The notes under the pieces: model-generated
Database searches by the model: none
Told to the model about the DNA's origin: nothing
Seen by the model: the letters and a program-made list of their open reading frames with translations, nothing else
DNA from: Sphingopyxis sp. GW247-27LB
Lineage (GTDB): Bacteria; Pseudomonadota; Alphaproteobacteria; Sphingomonadales; Sphingomonadaceae
Reading direction: 5' to 3'
NCBI RefSeq assembly: GCF_002277025.1
Contig: NZ_NIWD01000009.1
Location: 242,841-306,840, forward strand
Length of the DNA: 64,000 nt
In this document: piece after piece, positions 39,360 through 47,930 of the stretch
Numbering within the stretch: position 1 is the first letter of the stretch
Layout: each line of letters starts with the position of its first letter
Position numbers and translations under genes: made by a program

Positions 39360-40832
39360 TCATCCATATCCCTTCAATTCATCGCCAGTCAGCGTCGCGA
39401 CGTGCAGCACGTTGGTCGATCCCGGCGTCCCGAAGGGAACCCCCGCCATCATCACCAGCTTCGCGCCGGCGCGGCCGATGCCGTGGCGCAGCGCCATGCG
39501 CTTGCCCTTGGCGATCATCTCCTCGAAGCTGCCGATGTCCTTCGTCGGAACGGCGTGCGCGCCCCACAGCAGGCCAAGCCGCCGCGCGGCTTCCTTCTTG
39601 GGCGTCAGCACGAGCAGCGGTGCGCCCGGGCGCTCGCGCGCGACGCGGCGCGCCGTCGACCCCGACGCGGTGAAGCAGATGATCGCATCGGCGCCGATCG
39701 TCCCGATGATGCTCCCCGCCGCCTCGGCGAGCGCATCAGCGGTCGTCGCGTCGGGAAAGGTCTCGGTGAAATGGAGCCGGCGGTAGTAATCGGGATCGCT
39801 TTCGACCGAGCGCGCGATCGAATCCATCATCGCCACCGCCTCGACCGGCCAGGCGCCCGCGGCGGTCTCGGCCGACAGCATGATCGCGTCGGCCCCGTCG
39901 TAGATCGCGGTCGCGACGTCGGACACTTCGGCGCGGGTCGGGGTCGGCGAGACGATCATCGATTCGAGCATCTGCGTCGCGACGACCACCGGCTTGCCCA
40001 TCCGCCGCGCGGTCGCGACGATGCGCTTCTGGAGCGGCGGCACCGCCTCGGGCGGCAGTTCGACCCCCAGGTCGCCGCGCGCGACCATCGCGGCGTCGGC
40101 GATCTCCAATATCTCCTCGAGCCGCTGCACCCCCGACGGCTTCTCGAACTTGACGAGCAGCGCCGCCTTGCCGCCGATCAGCCGCCGCGCCTCGGCGACG
40201 TCCTCGGGACGCTGCACGAAGGAGAGCGCGATCCAGTCGACATGCTGATCGAGCGCGAAGGCGAGGTCCCGGCGATCCTTTTCGGTGAGCGCCGCGAGCG
40301 GCACGACGACATCGGGGACATTGACCCCCTTGCGATCCGAGATCCGGCCGCCGACCTCGACGATCGTTTCGATGCGATCCGGCGACACGCTTTGCACGCG
40401 CAGCACCAGCTTGCCGTCGTCGACCAACAGGCGCGTGCCGGGCTCGAGCGCGGCGAACAGCTCGGGATGCGGCAAATGGACGCGCGTCGCGTCGCCCGGC
40501 GCCTTGTCGGTATCGAGAACGAAGCTCTTGTCCTTCACCAGATCGGCGGGCCCGGCCTTGAAGGTCCCGACGCGCAGCTTCGGCCCCTGCAGGTCGACGA
40601 GGATCGTCGTCGGGCGGCCGGTGTCCTTTTCGAGCGCGCGGATCGCCGCGATGACCTTCGCATGGCCTTCGTGGTCGCCGTGGCTCATGTTGACGCGGAA
40701 GGCATCGGCGCCGGCGCGGTGCAGCGCCGCGATCATTTCGGGATTCGCGCTCGCAGGACCAAGGGTCGCCAGGATGCGCACTTTGCGCTGGCGGGGGGTG
40801 AAACTCTGGACCACGATTGCTCCGCTTGTCAT
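39360..40832 (-). CDS. pyk: Pyruvate kinase
   Basis: Pyruvate kinase makes pyruvate and ATP from phosphoenolpyruvate and ADP. From ATG 40832 the product has 490 residues. The landmarks are RKVRILATLGPAS, FRVNMSHGDHEGH, TILVDLQGPKLRVG, the active-site Lys/Glu region LLVKFEKPSGVQRLEEI, MVARGDLGVELPPE and VVATQMLESMI, followed by a complete C-terminal domain (GADAIICFTASGSTARRVA). ATG 40859 (MPRKNRNGK) is another possible start; neither has a strong Shine-Dalgarno. It is divergent from the DUF1244 gene across a short gap that must hold both promoters. Confidence 0.96.
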   Translation of the reverse strand: MTSGAIVVQSFTPRQRKVRILATLGPASANPEMIAALHRAGADAFRVNMSHGDHEGHAKVIAAIRALEKDTGRPTTILVDLQGPKLRVGTFKAGPADLVKDKSFVLDTDKAPGDATRVHLPHPELFAALEPGTRLLVDDGKLVLRVQSVSPDRIETIVEVGGRISDRKGVNVPDVVVPLAALTEKDRRDLAFALDQHVDWIALSFVQRPEDVAEARRLIGGKAALLVKFEKPSGVQRLEEILEIADAAMVARGDLGVELPPEAVPPLQKRIVATARRMGKPVVVATQMLESMIVSPTPTRAEVSDVATAIYDGADAIMLSAETAAGAWPVEAVAMMDSIARSVESDPDYYRRLHFTETFPDATTADALAEAAGSIIGTIGADAIICFTASGSTARRVARERPGAPLLVLTPKKEAARRLGLLWGAHAVPTKDIGSFEEMIAKGKRMALRHGIGRAGAKLVMMAGVPFGTPGSTNVLHVATLTGDELKGYG

Positions 40833-40925
40833 TTTGCCGTTACGGTTCTTGCGGGGCATGGCGCGTTGATCGCGCCAAGGCAACCGCCGTATAGCTATTC
40901 AGTCCCCAAAGGAGAGAAACGCCCG

Positions 40926-41255
40926 ATGTCCTGCAGCGAAGACCAGACCGCCGCCCCCGATGCGCTCGACGCCCTCGACGATGCCGTCGCGGCGGCCGCC
41001 TTCCGCCGGCTGGTGCGACTGCTCCGCCATCGCCACGATGCGGCGAACATCGATCTGATGGGCCTCGCCGGCTTCTGCCGCAACTGCCTTGGCGACTGGA
41101 TCGCCGAGGCGGGGGACATGGACAAGGAATCGGGCCGCGCGATCGTCCACGGCATGCCGACCGCCGAATGGAAGGCGCGCCATCACACCCCGGCGACCGA
41201 CGAACAGCTCGCCCGGATGGAAGAAAGCATGGCGAAGAATCCCGGACCTCGCTAG
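40926..41255 (+). CDS. DUF1244 domain protein
   Basis: The 109-residue protein starts at ATG 40926, with GGAGAGAAAC upstream. It has the DUF1244 core FRRLVRLLRHRHDAANIDLM followed by GLAGFCRNCLGDWIAEA, including the FCRNCL Cys pair, and the GMPTAEWKARHHTPAT end. The family is small, mostly proteobacterial and functionally uncharacterised; the CRNC pair suggests a metal or redox site. The gapR gene follows 54 bases later on the same strand. Confidence 0.9.
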   Translation: MSCSEDQTAAPDALDALDDAVAAAAFRRLVRLLRHRHDAANIDLMGLAGFCRNCLGDWIAEAGDMDKESGRAIVHGMPTAEWKARHHTPATDEQLARMEESMAKNPGPR

Positions 41256-41309
41256 TTGGGCGCCGAGGCGATTCTCGCCGCGCAAAATCCAACCCCAGCG
41301 GAGTCCAAA

Positions 41310-41552
41310 ATGAGCGAAGCCATCACTGCCGACGAACAACTGCGCCTTTTCATCGAGCGCATCGAGCGGCTGGAAGAAGAGAAAAAGGGCATCGCCGACG
41401 ATATCCGCGACGTCTACAACGAATCCAAGTCGCAGGGCTATGATCCCAAGATCATGCGCCAGATCGTCCGCCTCCGCAAAATGCCGATCCACGATCGCAA
41501 GGAGATGGAAGCGATCCTCGACGTGTATAAATCGGCGCTCGGCATCGACTGA
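41310..41552 (+). CDS. gapR: GapR family nucleoid protein (DUF2312)
   Basis: GapR is an essential alphaproteobacterial DNA-binding protein that clamps overtwisted DNA ahead of replication and transcription. The 80-residue product has the family sequence: [20 protein letters not shown], then [19 protein letters not shown], then [17 protein letters not shown]. The first helix forms the coiled coil and the basic RLRKM region contacts DNA. ATG 41310 is preferred over an upstream frame opening because it gives the usual length and a GCGGAG stretch precedes it. Confidence 0.93.
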   Translation: MSEAITADEQLRLFIERIERLEEEKKGIADDIRDVYNESKSQGYDPKIMRQIVRLRKMPIHDRKEMEAILDVYKSALGID

Positions 41553-41583
41553 CGCGGGCGCCACGCCATAGGGAGACGATAGG

Positions 41584-41901
41584 ATGTTCAGCACCACGAC
41601 CAATGCAGTCGAAGGCCAGCCGGTTCGCGAATATCTGGGCATCGTCACCGGCGAGGTCATCGTCGGCGCCAATCTGTTCCGCGACCTGTTCGCCAGCATC
41701 ACCGACATCGTCGGCGGCCGCTCGGGCAAATATGAGGATGTCCTCGCCCGCGCCCGCAAGGAAGCGATTGCCGAGATGGAAGCCGAGGCCGCGCGCCTCG
41801 GCGGCAATGCGGTGATCGGCGTCGACCTCGACTATGAGGTGCTCGGCCAGAACGGGTCGATGCTGATGGTGTCGGCGAGCGGAACCGCGGTCGTTCTCTG
41901 A
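41584..41901 (+). CDS. YbjQ family (UPF0145) putative heavy-metal-binding protein
   Basis: The 105-residue soluble protein matches the YbjQ family: [56 protein letters not shown] and then [15 protein letters not shown]. The fold forms a pentamer; metal binding has been proposed but is not evident in the sequence, which has no cysteines. AGGGAGACGATAGG just before ATG 41584 is a good ribosome site. Position between gapR and yebC suggests no shared pathway. Confidence 0.9.
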   Translation: MFSTTTNAVEGQPVREYLGIVTGEVIVGANLFRDLFASITDIVGGRSGKYEDVLARARKEAIAEMEAEAARLGGNAVIGVDLDYEVLGQNGSMLMVSASGTAVVL

Positions 41902-41973
41902 CACGGCGGTTGTCTCGAAAAGCCGCGCACGCTAGGGCGGCGCCACATTTTTCCATATCGATGGAGGTAGGCC

Positions 41974-42720
41974 GTGGCCGGCCATAGCAAATTCAAGAAC
42001 ATCATGTACCGCAAGGGCGCGCAGGACAAGAAGCGCAGCGCCCTCTTCTCCAAGCTCGCGCGCGAAATCACCGTCGCGGCGAAGATGGGCCTGCCCGATC
42101 CCGACGCCAACGCGCGCCTCCGTGCGGCGGTCAACGCGGCGAAGGCGCAGTCGATGCCCAAGGACAATATCCAGCGCGCGATCGACAAGGCGGCGGGCAA
42201 CGACGGCGAGAATTACGAGGAAATCCGCTACGAGGGTTATGGCCCCGGCGGCGTCTCGCTGATCGTCGAGGCGCTGACCGACAACCGCAACCGCACCGCG
42301 ACCAACGTCCGCACCGCCTTCGCCAAGAACGGCGGCAATCTGGGCACGTCGGGCAGCGTGTCGCACGGGTTCGACCGGCTCGGCCAGATCACCTATCCGG
42401 CGAGCTCGGGCGACGCCGACACGGTGTTCGAGGCCGCGCTCGACGCCGGCGCCGACGACGTCGAATCGTCCGAGGACGGCCACGAGATCTGGACCAGCGT
42501 CGAGAATCTGCACGAGGTCGCCAAGGCGCTCGAAGCCAAGCTCGGCGACGCCGAGGGCGTGAAGCTCGCCTGGCGCCCGACGCTGAAGAGCGAGGTCGCC
42601 GACGAAGCGACGGCGCAGACGCTGTTCAAGCTGATCGATACGCTCGACGACGACGACGACGTCCAGACCGTGTGGGGCAATTACGACATCCCCGACGCGG
42701 TGATGGAGAAACTGGGGTGA
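41974..42720 (+). CDS. yebC: YebC/PmpR family protein (TACO1-like)
   Basis: The 248-residue protein begins at GTG 41974, 6 bases after GGAGG (41963-41967). It opens with the invariant [20 protein letters not shown], continues with [39 protein letters not shown] and [16 protein letters not shown], and has a full acidic C-terminal domain. The family was described as a DNA-binding regulator; more recent work links YebC to translation of proline-rich stretches. It commonly precedes the ruvC/ruvA/ruvB genes, as here. A palindromic repeat separates it from ruvC. Confidence 0.95.
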   Translation: MAGHSKFKNIMYRKGAQDKKRSALFSKLAREITVAAKMGLPDPDANARLRAAVNAAKAQSMPKDNIQRAIDKAAGNDGENYEEIRYEGYGPGGVSLIVEALTDNRNRTATNVRTAFAKNGGNLGTSGSVSHGFDRLGQITYPASSGDADTVFEAALDAGADDVESSEDGHEIWTSVENLHEVAKALEAKLGDAEGVKLAWRPTLKSEVADEATAQTLFKLIDTLDDDDDVQTVWGNYDIPDAVMEKLG

Positions 42721-42726
42721 ATTTAC

Positions 42727-42811
42727 CCCCCCTCCCCTTCAGGGGTGGGGTCCATCGGCCTCGCGCAACCTCGACAGCCCCCACCCCAACCCCTCCCCTG
42801 AAGGGGAGGGG
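42727..42811. repeat. Paired palindromic intergenic repeat (cccctccccttcagggg type)
   Basis: Between yebC and ruvC, cccctccccttcagggg at about 42727-42745 pairs with cccctgaaggggagggg ending at 42811, with ccccacccc next to the inner edge. The same arms recur at 62938-63061. The right arm ends 9 bases before the ruvC ATG, so its aaggggagggg is the only Shine-Dalgarno candidate for ruvC. Confidence 0.8.
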
Positions 42812-42820
42812 CTTCCGGTC

Positions 42821-43294
42821 ATGATCATCCTCGGCCTCGACCCTTCGCTCTCTTGCACCGGCTGGGGCGTGATCCGCGTCGAGGGCAGCCGGATCAGCCA
42901 CGTCGCCAACGGCCAGGTCAAGACCGACGCCAAGGCCGCGCTGCCCGACCGGCTCGCCCATCTCGACACCGTCCTCGCCGCGGTCATCGCCGACCATGCG
43001 CCCGTCTCGGCCGCGGTTGAGGAAGTGTTCGTCAACGACAATCCGCAATCGACGCTGAAGCTCGCACACGCCCGCGGCGTCGCCCTCCTCGCCTGCGCGC
43101 GCGGCGGCCTCCCCGTCGCCGAATATGCCCCGCGCCTCGTCAAAAAGGCGATCGTCGGCACCGGCGGCGCGGCGAAGGAGCAGGTGCAGGCGATGCTCCG
43201 CGTGCTGCTGCCCGGCGCGAAGGTCGCGGGCGCCGACGCGGCGGACGCGCTGGCAGTCGCGATCTGTCACGCCAATCATCGGAGCCTGGGATAA
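42821..43294 (+). CDS. ruvC: Holliday junction resolvase RuvC
   Basis: RuvC cleaves Holliday junctions made by RecA and moved by RuvAB. The 157-residue product has the four acidic catalytic residues in the expected order and spacing: Asp7 (ILGLDPSL), Glu67 ([11 protein letters not shown]), Asp139 and Asp142 ([15 protein letters not shown]). [13 protein letters not shown] and [15 protein letters not shown] are also conserved. Length is normal. A 211-base gap without a recognisable gene separates it from ruvA. Confidence 0.97.
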   Translation: MIILGLDPSLSCTGWGVIRVEGSRISHVANGQVKTDAKAALPDRLAHLDTVLAAVIADHAPVSAAVEEVFVNDNPQSTLKLAHARGVALLACARGGLPVAEYAPRLVKKAIVGTGGAAKEQVQAMLRVLLPGAKVAGADAADALAVAICHANHRSLG

Positions 43295-43505
43295 GCATAT
43301 TCCAAAGTTCAGGAAAGTTCAGCCCAACGACGTCCCCCTTGGCCTTCCGTAATGCGCCCGACTCGACCGGCCGCATCCTTCGCCTGAAAAGTCCGATGAA
43401 GGCTGACACGGCCGAACAATGTAGGAAAGGCCTAATTGACGGTGCGAAGGAGACGGCGGCGGGAAATTGATTCCCTTTTCGTTCTCCCCGCGCTAGCACC
43501 GGTCC

Positions 43506-44105
43506 ATGATCGCAAAACTGACGGGACGGCTCGATTCAAGCGGCGCAGGCCATGCGGTGATCGACGTCGGCGGCGTCGGCTATCTGGTCGAGGCCTCGGC
43601 GCGCACTTTGGACGCGCTCGGCCCCGCCGGCGGCGAGGTCACCATCCACACCGAAATGCTGGTCGGCGAGGATTTCCTGCGCCTTCTCGGCTTCGCGCGC
43701 GCCGAGGAGCGCGACTGGTTCCGCCTGCTCACCAGCGTCCAGGGCGTCGGCGCCAAGGTCGCGCTCGCGATCCTCTCGGCGCTCGAAGTCGCCGAGCTCC
43801 AGCGCGCGCTCGCCAGCGGCGACAGCGCGATGATCGCGCGCGCCAACGGCGTCGGGCCAAAGCTGGCGCAGCGCATCACGCACGAACTGAAGGACAAGGC
43901 CGGAGCGCTGGGCGGCATCGCGGGGAGCGCCGGTGCCAGCGTCCCCACCGGCGGCCCGCTCGCCGACGCCGTCGCCGCGCTCACCGGCCTCGGCTTCAAG
44001 CCCGGCGAAGCGAGCGCGGCGGTCGCGGCGGCGAGCGAGGAGCTGGGAGCCGGCGCAACCTTGGATGCGCTGGTGCGCGCCGCACTCAAGAAGGCCGCGA
44101 AATGA
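43506..44105 (+). CDS. ruvA: Holliday junction branch-migration protein RuvA
   Basis: RuvA binds the four-way junction and loads RuvB. The 199-residue product has the N-terminal OB-fold ([20 protein letters not shown]), the helix-hairpin-helix segments ([17 protein letters not shown] and [19 protein letters not shown]), and the C-terminal RuvB-binding domain ([19 protein letters not shown]). Its stop overlaps the start of the GFA-family gene (ATGA). Three genes lie between it and ruvB, unlike the usual ruvAB pair. Confidence 0.97.
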   Translation: MIAKLTGRLDSSGAGHAVIDVGGVGYLVEASARTLDALGPAGGEVTIHTEMLVGEDFLRLLGFARAEERDWFRLLTSVQGVGAKVALAILSALEVAELQRALASGDSAMIARANGVGPKLAQRITHELKDKAGALGGIAGSAGASVPTGGPLADAVAALTGLGFKPGEASAAVAAASEELGAGATLDALVRAALKKAAK

Positions 44106-44512
44106 CCGAAATCACCCGCCACGCCTCCTGCCGCTGCGGCGAGATCCGCATCACCTGCACCGGCGAGCCGATCCGCGTGTCGGTGTGCCACTGCCGCGAG
44201 TGCAAGGCGCGGAGCGGCAGCGCCTTCGCCGCGCAGGCCCGCTTTCCGGCCGAGCAGGTCCGCATCGAAGGCGAAGCGAAAACGAAGATGTGGCAATATA
44301 CCGGTGCCAGCGGCAACACCGCCGACTTCTTCTTTTGCGGCACCTGCGGTTCGGGCGTCTGGTATCGGGCGCGGCCCTATCATGACGCCTATGCGATCCC
44401 GCTCGGGAATTTCGAGCCCGGCCACGGCTTCGTGCCCGACTATTCGGTCTACGAAGAGCGCAAGGAGCCTTGGGTTTCGATCGCCGGCGAGGCGATAGAA
44501 CATTATGACTAA
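44102..44512 (+). CDS. GFA family (CENP-V/GFA domain) zinc protein
   Basis: The 136-residue protein has the GFA zinc-binding pattern: [26 protein letters not shown] and later [14 protein letters not shown], giving seven or more cysteines for two zinc sites. The name comes from glutathione-dependent formaldehyde-activating enzyme, but most family members have no proven activity. It overlaps ruvA by four bases, so translation is coupled. Its stop is followed by a palindromic repeat. Confidence 0.9.
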   Translation: MTEITRHASCRCGEIRITCTGEPIRVSVCHCRECKARSGSAFAAQARFPAEQVRIEGEAKTKMWQYTGASGNTADFFFCGTCGSGVWYRARPYHDAYAIPLGNFEPGHGFVPDYSVYEERKEPWVSIAGEAIEHYD

Positions 44513-44531
44513 GCGCCGCCCCCTCTTCCTC

Positions 44532-44570
44532 GTCATGCTGAACTTGTTTCAGCATCCACGACCCTGAGCG
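44532..44570 (+). repeat. REP-like palindrome, copy 1 (left of GIY-YIG gene)
   Basis: The element reads gtcatgctgaacttgtttc followed by agcatccacgaccctgagcg. Its core gctgaacttgtttcagc is an imperfect palindrome. An inverted copy lies at 44892-44923 and a related direct copy at 44948-44980, so the elements bracket the nuclease gene. Confidence 0.8.
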
Positions 44571-44577
44571 AGCGGTC

Positions 44578-44919
44578 ATGCGCGATGTCTTTCAACCCTG
44601 CATCTACATTCTCGCCAGCTACCTCAATGGCACCCTGTATATCGGCGTCACATCGAATCTCGTTCAGCGCATGTGGCAGCACCGCAGCGGAATCACGAAA
44701 GGCTTTGCGGCAAGATACCGGACCCACCGGCTGGTCCACTTCGAACTGTTCGACACGATGCACGAAGCCATTTCCCGCGAAAAGCAATTGAAACGCTGGC
44801 ATCGCCAATGGAAGATCAATCTCATCGAGACCGGCAATCCCGAGTGGCGCGATCTGGCCTTCGAAATCGGCGCCGGACCGATCGGCCGGGCCATGGATGC
44901 TGAAACAAGTTCAGCATGA
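44578..44919 (+). CDS. GIY-YIG nuclease family protein
   Basis: The 113-residue protein shows the single-domain GIY-YIG fold: CIYILASYLNGTLYIGVTS for the name motif, then NLVQRMWQHRSG with the catalytic Arg, ISREKQLKRWHRQWK with the metal-binding Glu, and GNPEWRDLAF at the end. The family resembles small YhbQ/UPF0213-like nucleases. Its last eight codons (MDAETSSA) and stop lie inside the flanking inverted repeat, so the C-terminus was formed by the repeat. The start is 8 bases after the left repeat. Gene and repeats look like one unit placed between ruvA and ruvB. Confidence 0.88.
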   Translation: MRDVFQPCIYILASYLNGTLYIGVTSNLVQRMWQHRSGITKGFAARYRTHRLVHFELFDTMHEAISREKQLKRWHRQWKINLIETGNPEWRDLAFEIGAGPIGRAMDAETSSA

Positions 44920-44923
44920 CGAG
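44892..44923 (-). repeat. REP-like palindrome, copy 2 (inverted)
   Basis: Reads atggatgctgaaacaagttc then agcatgacg, the reverse complement of the element at 44532. It overlaps the last codons of the GIY-YIG gene. Confidence 0.8.
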
Positions 44924-44947
44924 GTTTGTGATATCGCCTTTTTTCTT

Positions 44948-44980
44948 CGTCACCCTGAACTTGTTTCAGGGTCCAAGGCC
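44948..44980 (+). repeat. REP-like palindrome, copy 3
   Basis: Reads cgtcaccctgaacttgtttc then agggtccaaggcc, a variant of copy 1 in the same orientation with compensating stem changes (ccctgaac/tttcaggg). It precedes the small membrane protein gene. Confidence 0.8.
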
Positions 44981-44995
44981 CAGCGGTGCGCGGAC

Positions 44996-45163
44996 ATGCA
45001 GCAAATGAAACTGAAACGGATCGCGGGGTATATCGCCTTTGCCATTTTCTTCATGGTGATCGGTCATTTCGGCCCCGAGTTTCTGACCTATTCCCGCATC
45101 GACACATGCCTCGACGGGGGTGGCGCATGGAATTATCAAGCTGAGCGTTGCACCTTCCAATGA
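44996..45163 (+). CDS. Small single-helix membrane protein
   Basis: A 55-residue ORF beginning [11 protein letters not shown], with one transmembrane helix ([14 protein letters not shown]) and a short C-terminal domain having two cysteines ([20 protein letters not shown]), presumably disulfide-linked outside the cytoplasm. ATG 45005 is an alternative start. Its TGA overlaps the ruvB ATG (ATGA), which supports real translation. Function is unknown. Confidence 0.7.
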   Translation: MQQMKLKRIAGYIAFAIFFMVIGHFGPEFLTYSRIDTCLDGGGAWNYQAERCTFQ

Positions 45164-46185
45164 CCGACTCGATCACCACCCCCCTGCGCACCCCCGAGGA
45201 CGCCGACGCGGCGCTGCGTCCCAAGTCGCTCGCCGAATTCGTCGGGCAGGCGGCGGCGCGCGAGAATCTGCGTATCTTCATCGAGGCGGCGAAAACCCGG
45301 TCGGACGCGCTCGACCATGTGCTCTTCTTCGGCCCGCCGGGGCTCGGCAAGACGACGCTGGCGCAGATCGTCGCGCGCGAGCTTGGCGTCGGCTTCCGCT
45401 CGACCTCGGGGCCGGTGATCGCGAAGGCGGGCGACCTCGCGGCATTGCTCACCAATCTCGAGGACGGCGACGTCCTGTTCATCGACGAGATCCACCGGCT
45501 CGCGCCCGCGGTCGAGGAAATTCTCTATCCGGCGATGGAGGACCGCGCGCTCGACATCATGATCGGCGAGGGGCCGTCGGCGCGCAGCGTGCGGATCGAC
45601 CTGCCCAAATTCACGCTCGTCGGGGCGACGACGCGGCAGGGCCTGCTGACGACGCCGCTGCGCGACCGCTTCGGCATTCCGGTGCGGCTCAATTTCTATA
45701 CCCATGCCGAGCTCGAACAGGTGATCGGCCGCGCAGCGCGGCTGCTGGGCCTCGGCATCGCGCCCGACGGCGCGCTCGAAATCGCCAAACGCTCGCGCGG
45801 AACGCCGCGCATCGCCGGGCGGCTGCTGCGCCGCGTACGCGATTTCGCGACGGTGGCGGGTGCGGCGGTGGTCGATGCGAAAGCCGCCGATGCCGCGCTC
45901 AACCGGCTCGAAGTCGACGCGCTCGGGCTCGACGCGATGGACCGGCGTTACCTCACAATGATCGCCGACATTTATCGCGGTGGTCCGGTCGGGGTCGAGA
46001 CGCTGGCAGCGGGGCTTTCGGAGCCGCGCGACACGATCGAGGACGTGATCGAGCCCTATCTGCTCCAGATCGGCCTGATCGCTCGCACCGCGCGCGGGCG
46101 GATGCTCAACGCGAGCGCGTGGAAGCATCTCGGGCTCAATCCGCCGGCCGGCACGCAGGACGGGCTGTTCGACCAGGGAAAATAG
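45160..46185 (+). CDS. ruvB: Holliday junction helicase motor RuvB
   Basis: RuvB is the hexameric AAA+ motor of branch migration. The 341-residue product has Walker A ([14 protein letters not shown]), Walker B ([10 protein letters not shown]), sensor 1 ([11 protein letters not shown]), the [12 protein letters not shown] segment, and the C-terminal winged helix ([20 protein letters not shown]). ATG 45160 is chosen because it overlaps the stop of the small upstream gene and gives the usual N-terminus; an upstream in-frame ATG at 45148 lies inside that gene. Confidence 0.97.
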   Translation: MTDSITTPLRTPEDADAALRPKSLAEFVGQAAARENLRIFIEAAKTRSDALDHVLFFGPPGLGKTTLAQIVARELGVGFRSTSGPVIAKAGDLAALLTNLEDGDVLFIDEIHRLAPAVEEILYPAMEDRALDIMIGEGPSARSVRIDLPKFTLVGATTRQGLLTTPLRDRFGIPVRLNFYTHAELEQVIGRAARLLGLGIAPDGALEIAKRSRGTPRIAGRLLRRVRDFATVAGAAVVDAKAADAALNRLEVDALGLDAMDRRYLTMIADIYRGGPVGVETLAAGLSEPRDTIEDVIEPYLLQIGLIARTARGRMLNASAWKHLGLNPPAGTQDGLFDQGK

Positions 46186-46285
46186 GCCGGAAAACCGCCG
46201 CTCCTTCCGCCAAATGCCGCTGGCCTGCGACGAATGGTGAAAGGGGGGTTTGCGACGAGTCGTGCACCGGCTATCGGTCTGAGCA

Positions 46286-46765
46286 ATGGCTGACGTCCCT
46301 CCCCCCTTCGTCCCCGGCGCTTTCGTGGGGGCCGCGCATCATTACCGGACGCGCGTCTATTTCGAGGACACCGACCTCAGCGGCATCGTCTATCACGCCA
46401 ATTATCTGCGCTATATGGAGCGTGCGCGGTCGGACATGCTGCGGCTCGCCGGCATCGACCAGCGTGCGGCGATGGAGGCGGGCGACGGCGCCTGGGCGGT
46501 GACCGATCTCGCGATCAAATATCTGAGGCCCGCGAAGCTCGACGACGACCTGCTGGTCGTCAGCACCGTCGAGGCGGTGCGCGGCGCGAGCGTCGTCATC
46601 GCCCAGCGCATCCTTCGCGGTCATCATACGTTATCGGGCGAAATGCTGACGGACGGCCGCGTCACGGCGGCCTTTCTGTCGCCCGAAGGCCGGCCGCGGC
46701 GCCAGCCGGCGGGCTGGGCCAGCCGTTTCACCGCGATCATGAATGGAGAGAGCATCCCTTGCTAG
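46286..46765 (+). CDS. ybgC: Tol-Pal-associated acyl-CoA thioesterase YbgC
   Basis: The 159-residue hotdog-fold thioesterase carries the 4HBT motif YFEDTDLSGIVYHANYLRYM with the catalytic Asp and YHANYL helix. VTDLAIKYLRPAKLDDDLLV follows. YbgC hydrolyses acyl-CoA or acyl-ACP and is encoded first in most tol-pal clusters; its role there is not settled. It overlaps the tolQ start by seven bases. Confidence 0.95.
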   Translation: MADVPPPFVPGAFVGAAHHYRTRVYFEDTDLSGIVYHANYLRYMERARSDMLRLAGIDQRAAMEAGDGAWAVTDLAIKYLRPAKLDDDLLVVSTVEAVRGASVVIAQRILRGHHTLSGEMLTDGRVTAAFLSPEGRPRRQPAGWASRFTAIMNGESIPC

Positions 46766-47457
46766 ACAATATCAAGCTGGCCGCCGACGCGGCGACCCTG
46801 TCCCCCGTCGCGCTCTTCCTGCAGGCCGATGTCATCGTCAAGGCCGTGATGATCGGCCTGCTCGCCGCGTCGGTCTATGTCTGGGCCACCATCTTCACCC
46901 ACGGTCGCGGCGTCGGCAAGCTGATGCGTGCGTCGGAGCGGTTCGAGCGCGATTTCTGGCGCGCGGGCAATATCGACAAATTCTATGACGAGAACGGCCG
47001 CGAGGAACTGCCGAGCGCCAAGGTGCTGGCCGCAGGCATTTCCGAATGGCGCCGCTCGACCGCCGGCAAGACGGTCGACCGCGAAGGCACCCGCGAACGG
47101 CTGGGCATCGCTATGAACAGCGCGATCGCAGGCGAAGTCGACCGCCTCGCGGAGAAGATCGGCACGCTGGCGACGATCGGCGCGGTCGCCCCCTTCGTCG
47201 GCCTGTTTGGCACCGTCTGGGGCATCATGCGCAGCTTCACCGCGATCGCGGCGGAGAATAACAGCAGCCTCGCGGTGGTCGCCCCGGGCATCGCCGAGGC
47301 CCTCTTTGCGACCGCGATCGGCCTGTTCGCCGCCATCCCCGCGGTGATCGCCTACAATGCCTTCTCGCAGCGGCTGAACCGCCTCGAATCGCGGCTCGGC
47401 CGCTTTGCCGACGGGCTGCACGCGACCTTCAGCCGCGAACTGGAGGTCGAAGCCTGA
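46759..47457 (+). CDS. tolQ: TolQ, inner-membrane proton-channel subunit of Tol-Pal
   Basis: TolQ forms the proton-driven stator with TolR. The 232-residue protein has three membrane helices: ADVIVKAVMIGLLAASVYVW, LATIGAVAPFVGLFGTVWGI and ALFATAIGLFAAIPAVIAYN. The conserved Thr/Pro/Gly features of helices 2 and 3 are present. The start is TTG 46759, inside the end of ybgC; GGAGAG lies upstream at 46745. Its TGA overlaps the tolR ATG. The rare start and overlaps suggest tight translational coupling. Confidence 0.96.
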   Translation: MLDNIKLAADAATLSPVALFLQADVIVKAVMIGLLAASVYVWATIFTHGRGVGKLMRASERFERDFWRAGNIDKFYDENGREELPSAKVLAAGISEWRRSTAGKTVDREGTRERLGIAMNSAIAGEVDRLAEKIGTLATIGAVAPFVGLFGTVWGIMRSFTAIAAENNSSLAVVAPGIAEALFATAIGLFAAIPAVIAYNAFSQRLNRLESRLGRFADGLHATFSRELEVEA

Positions 47458-47921
47458 TGGCGATGAGCGGACCATCCGGCGGCGGCGGCGGACGCCGCGG
47501 GCGCGGCGGGCGGCGCACGCCGATGTCGGAGATCAACGTCACCCCGCTCGTCGACGTGATGCTGGTGCTGCTGATCATCTTCATGATCACCGCGCCGCTG
47601 CTCACCGCCGCGGTGCCGATCGACCTGCCCGACAGCCGCGCCAAGCCGCTCGACACCGAGGAGCGCGAGCCGGTTCAGCTCTCGATCGGCGGCGACGACA
47701 CCATCTATATCGGCGAGGATCCGGTCAGCGAGGCCGAACTGCCCGCGCGGCTCTCGGCAATCGCGCAGGCGGATGCGGGCCAGGACCGGCCACGCCAGAT
47801 CATGCTGCGCGCCGACAAGGGACTCGACTACGGCCGGGTGATGCAGGTGATGGGCGAGCTTAACCGCGCCGGCCTCTCGCGCATCGCCTTGGTCACGACG
47901 GGTTCAGAAACCGGGCAATAG
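47457..47921 (+). CDS. tolR: TolR (ExbD/TolR family)
   Basis: The 154-residue protein has a glycine-rich cytoplasmic N-terminus (SGGGGGRRGRGGRRT), then the single TolR helix with its proton-carrying Asp (EINVTPLVDVMLVLLIIFMI). A periplasmic domain follows, ending DKGLDYGRVMQVMGELNRAG. TolR links the TolQ motor to peptidoglycan and TolA. The start overlaps the tolQ stop by one base. Confidence 0.96.
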   Translation: MAMSGPSGGGGGRRGRGGRRTPMSEINVTPLVDVMLVLLIIFMITAPLLTAAVPIDLPDSRAKPLDTEEREPVQLSIGGDDTIYIGEDPVSEAELPARLSAIAQADAGQDRPRQIMLRADKGLDYGRVMQVMGELNRAGLSRIALVTTGSETGQ

Positions 47922-47930
47922 GCTGGGAAA

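Noticed and set aside
43295-43505. Possible small gene between ruvC and ruvA
   Set aside because: No frame with a credible start, length and codon use. I see only a short aaagttcag direct repeat and nothing else definable.
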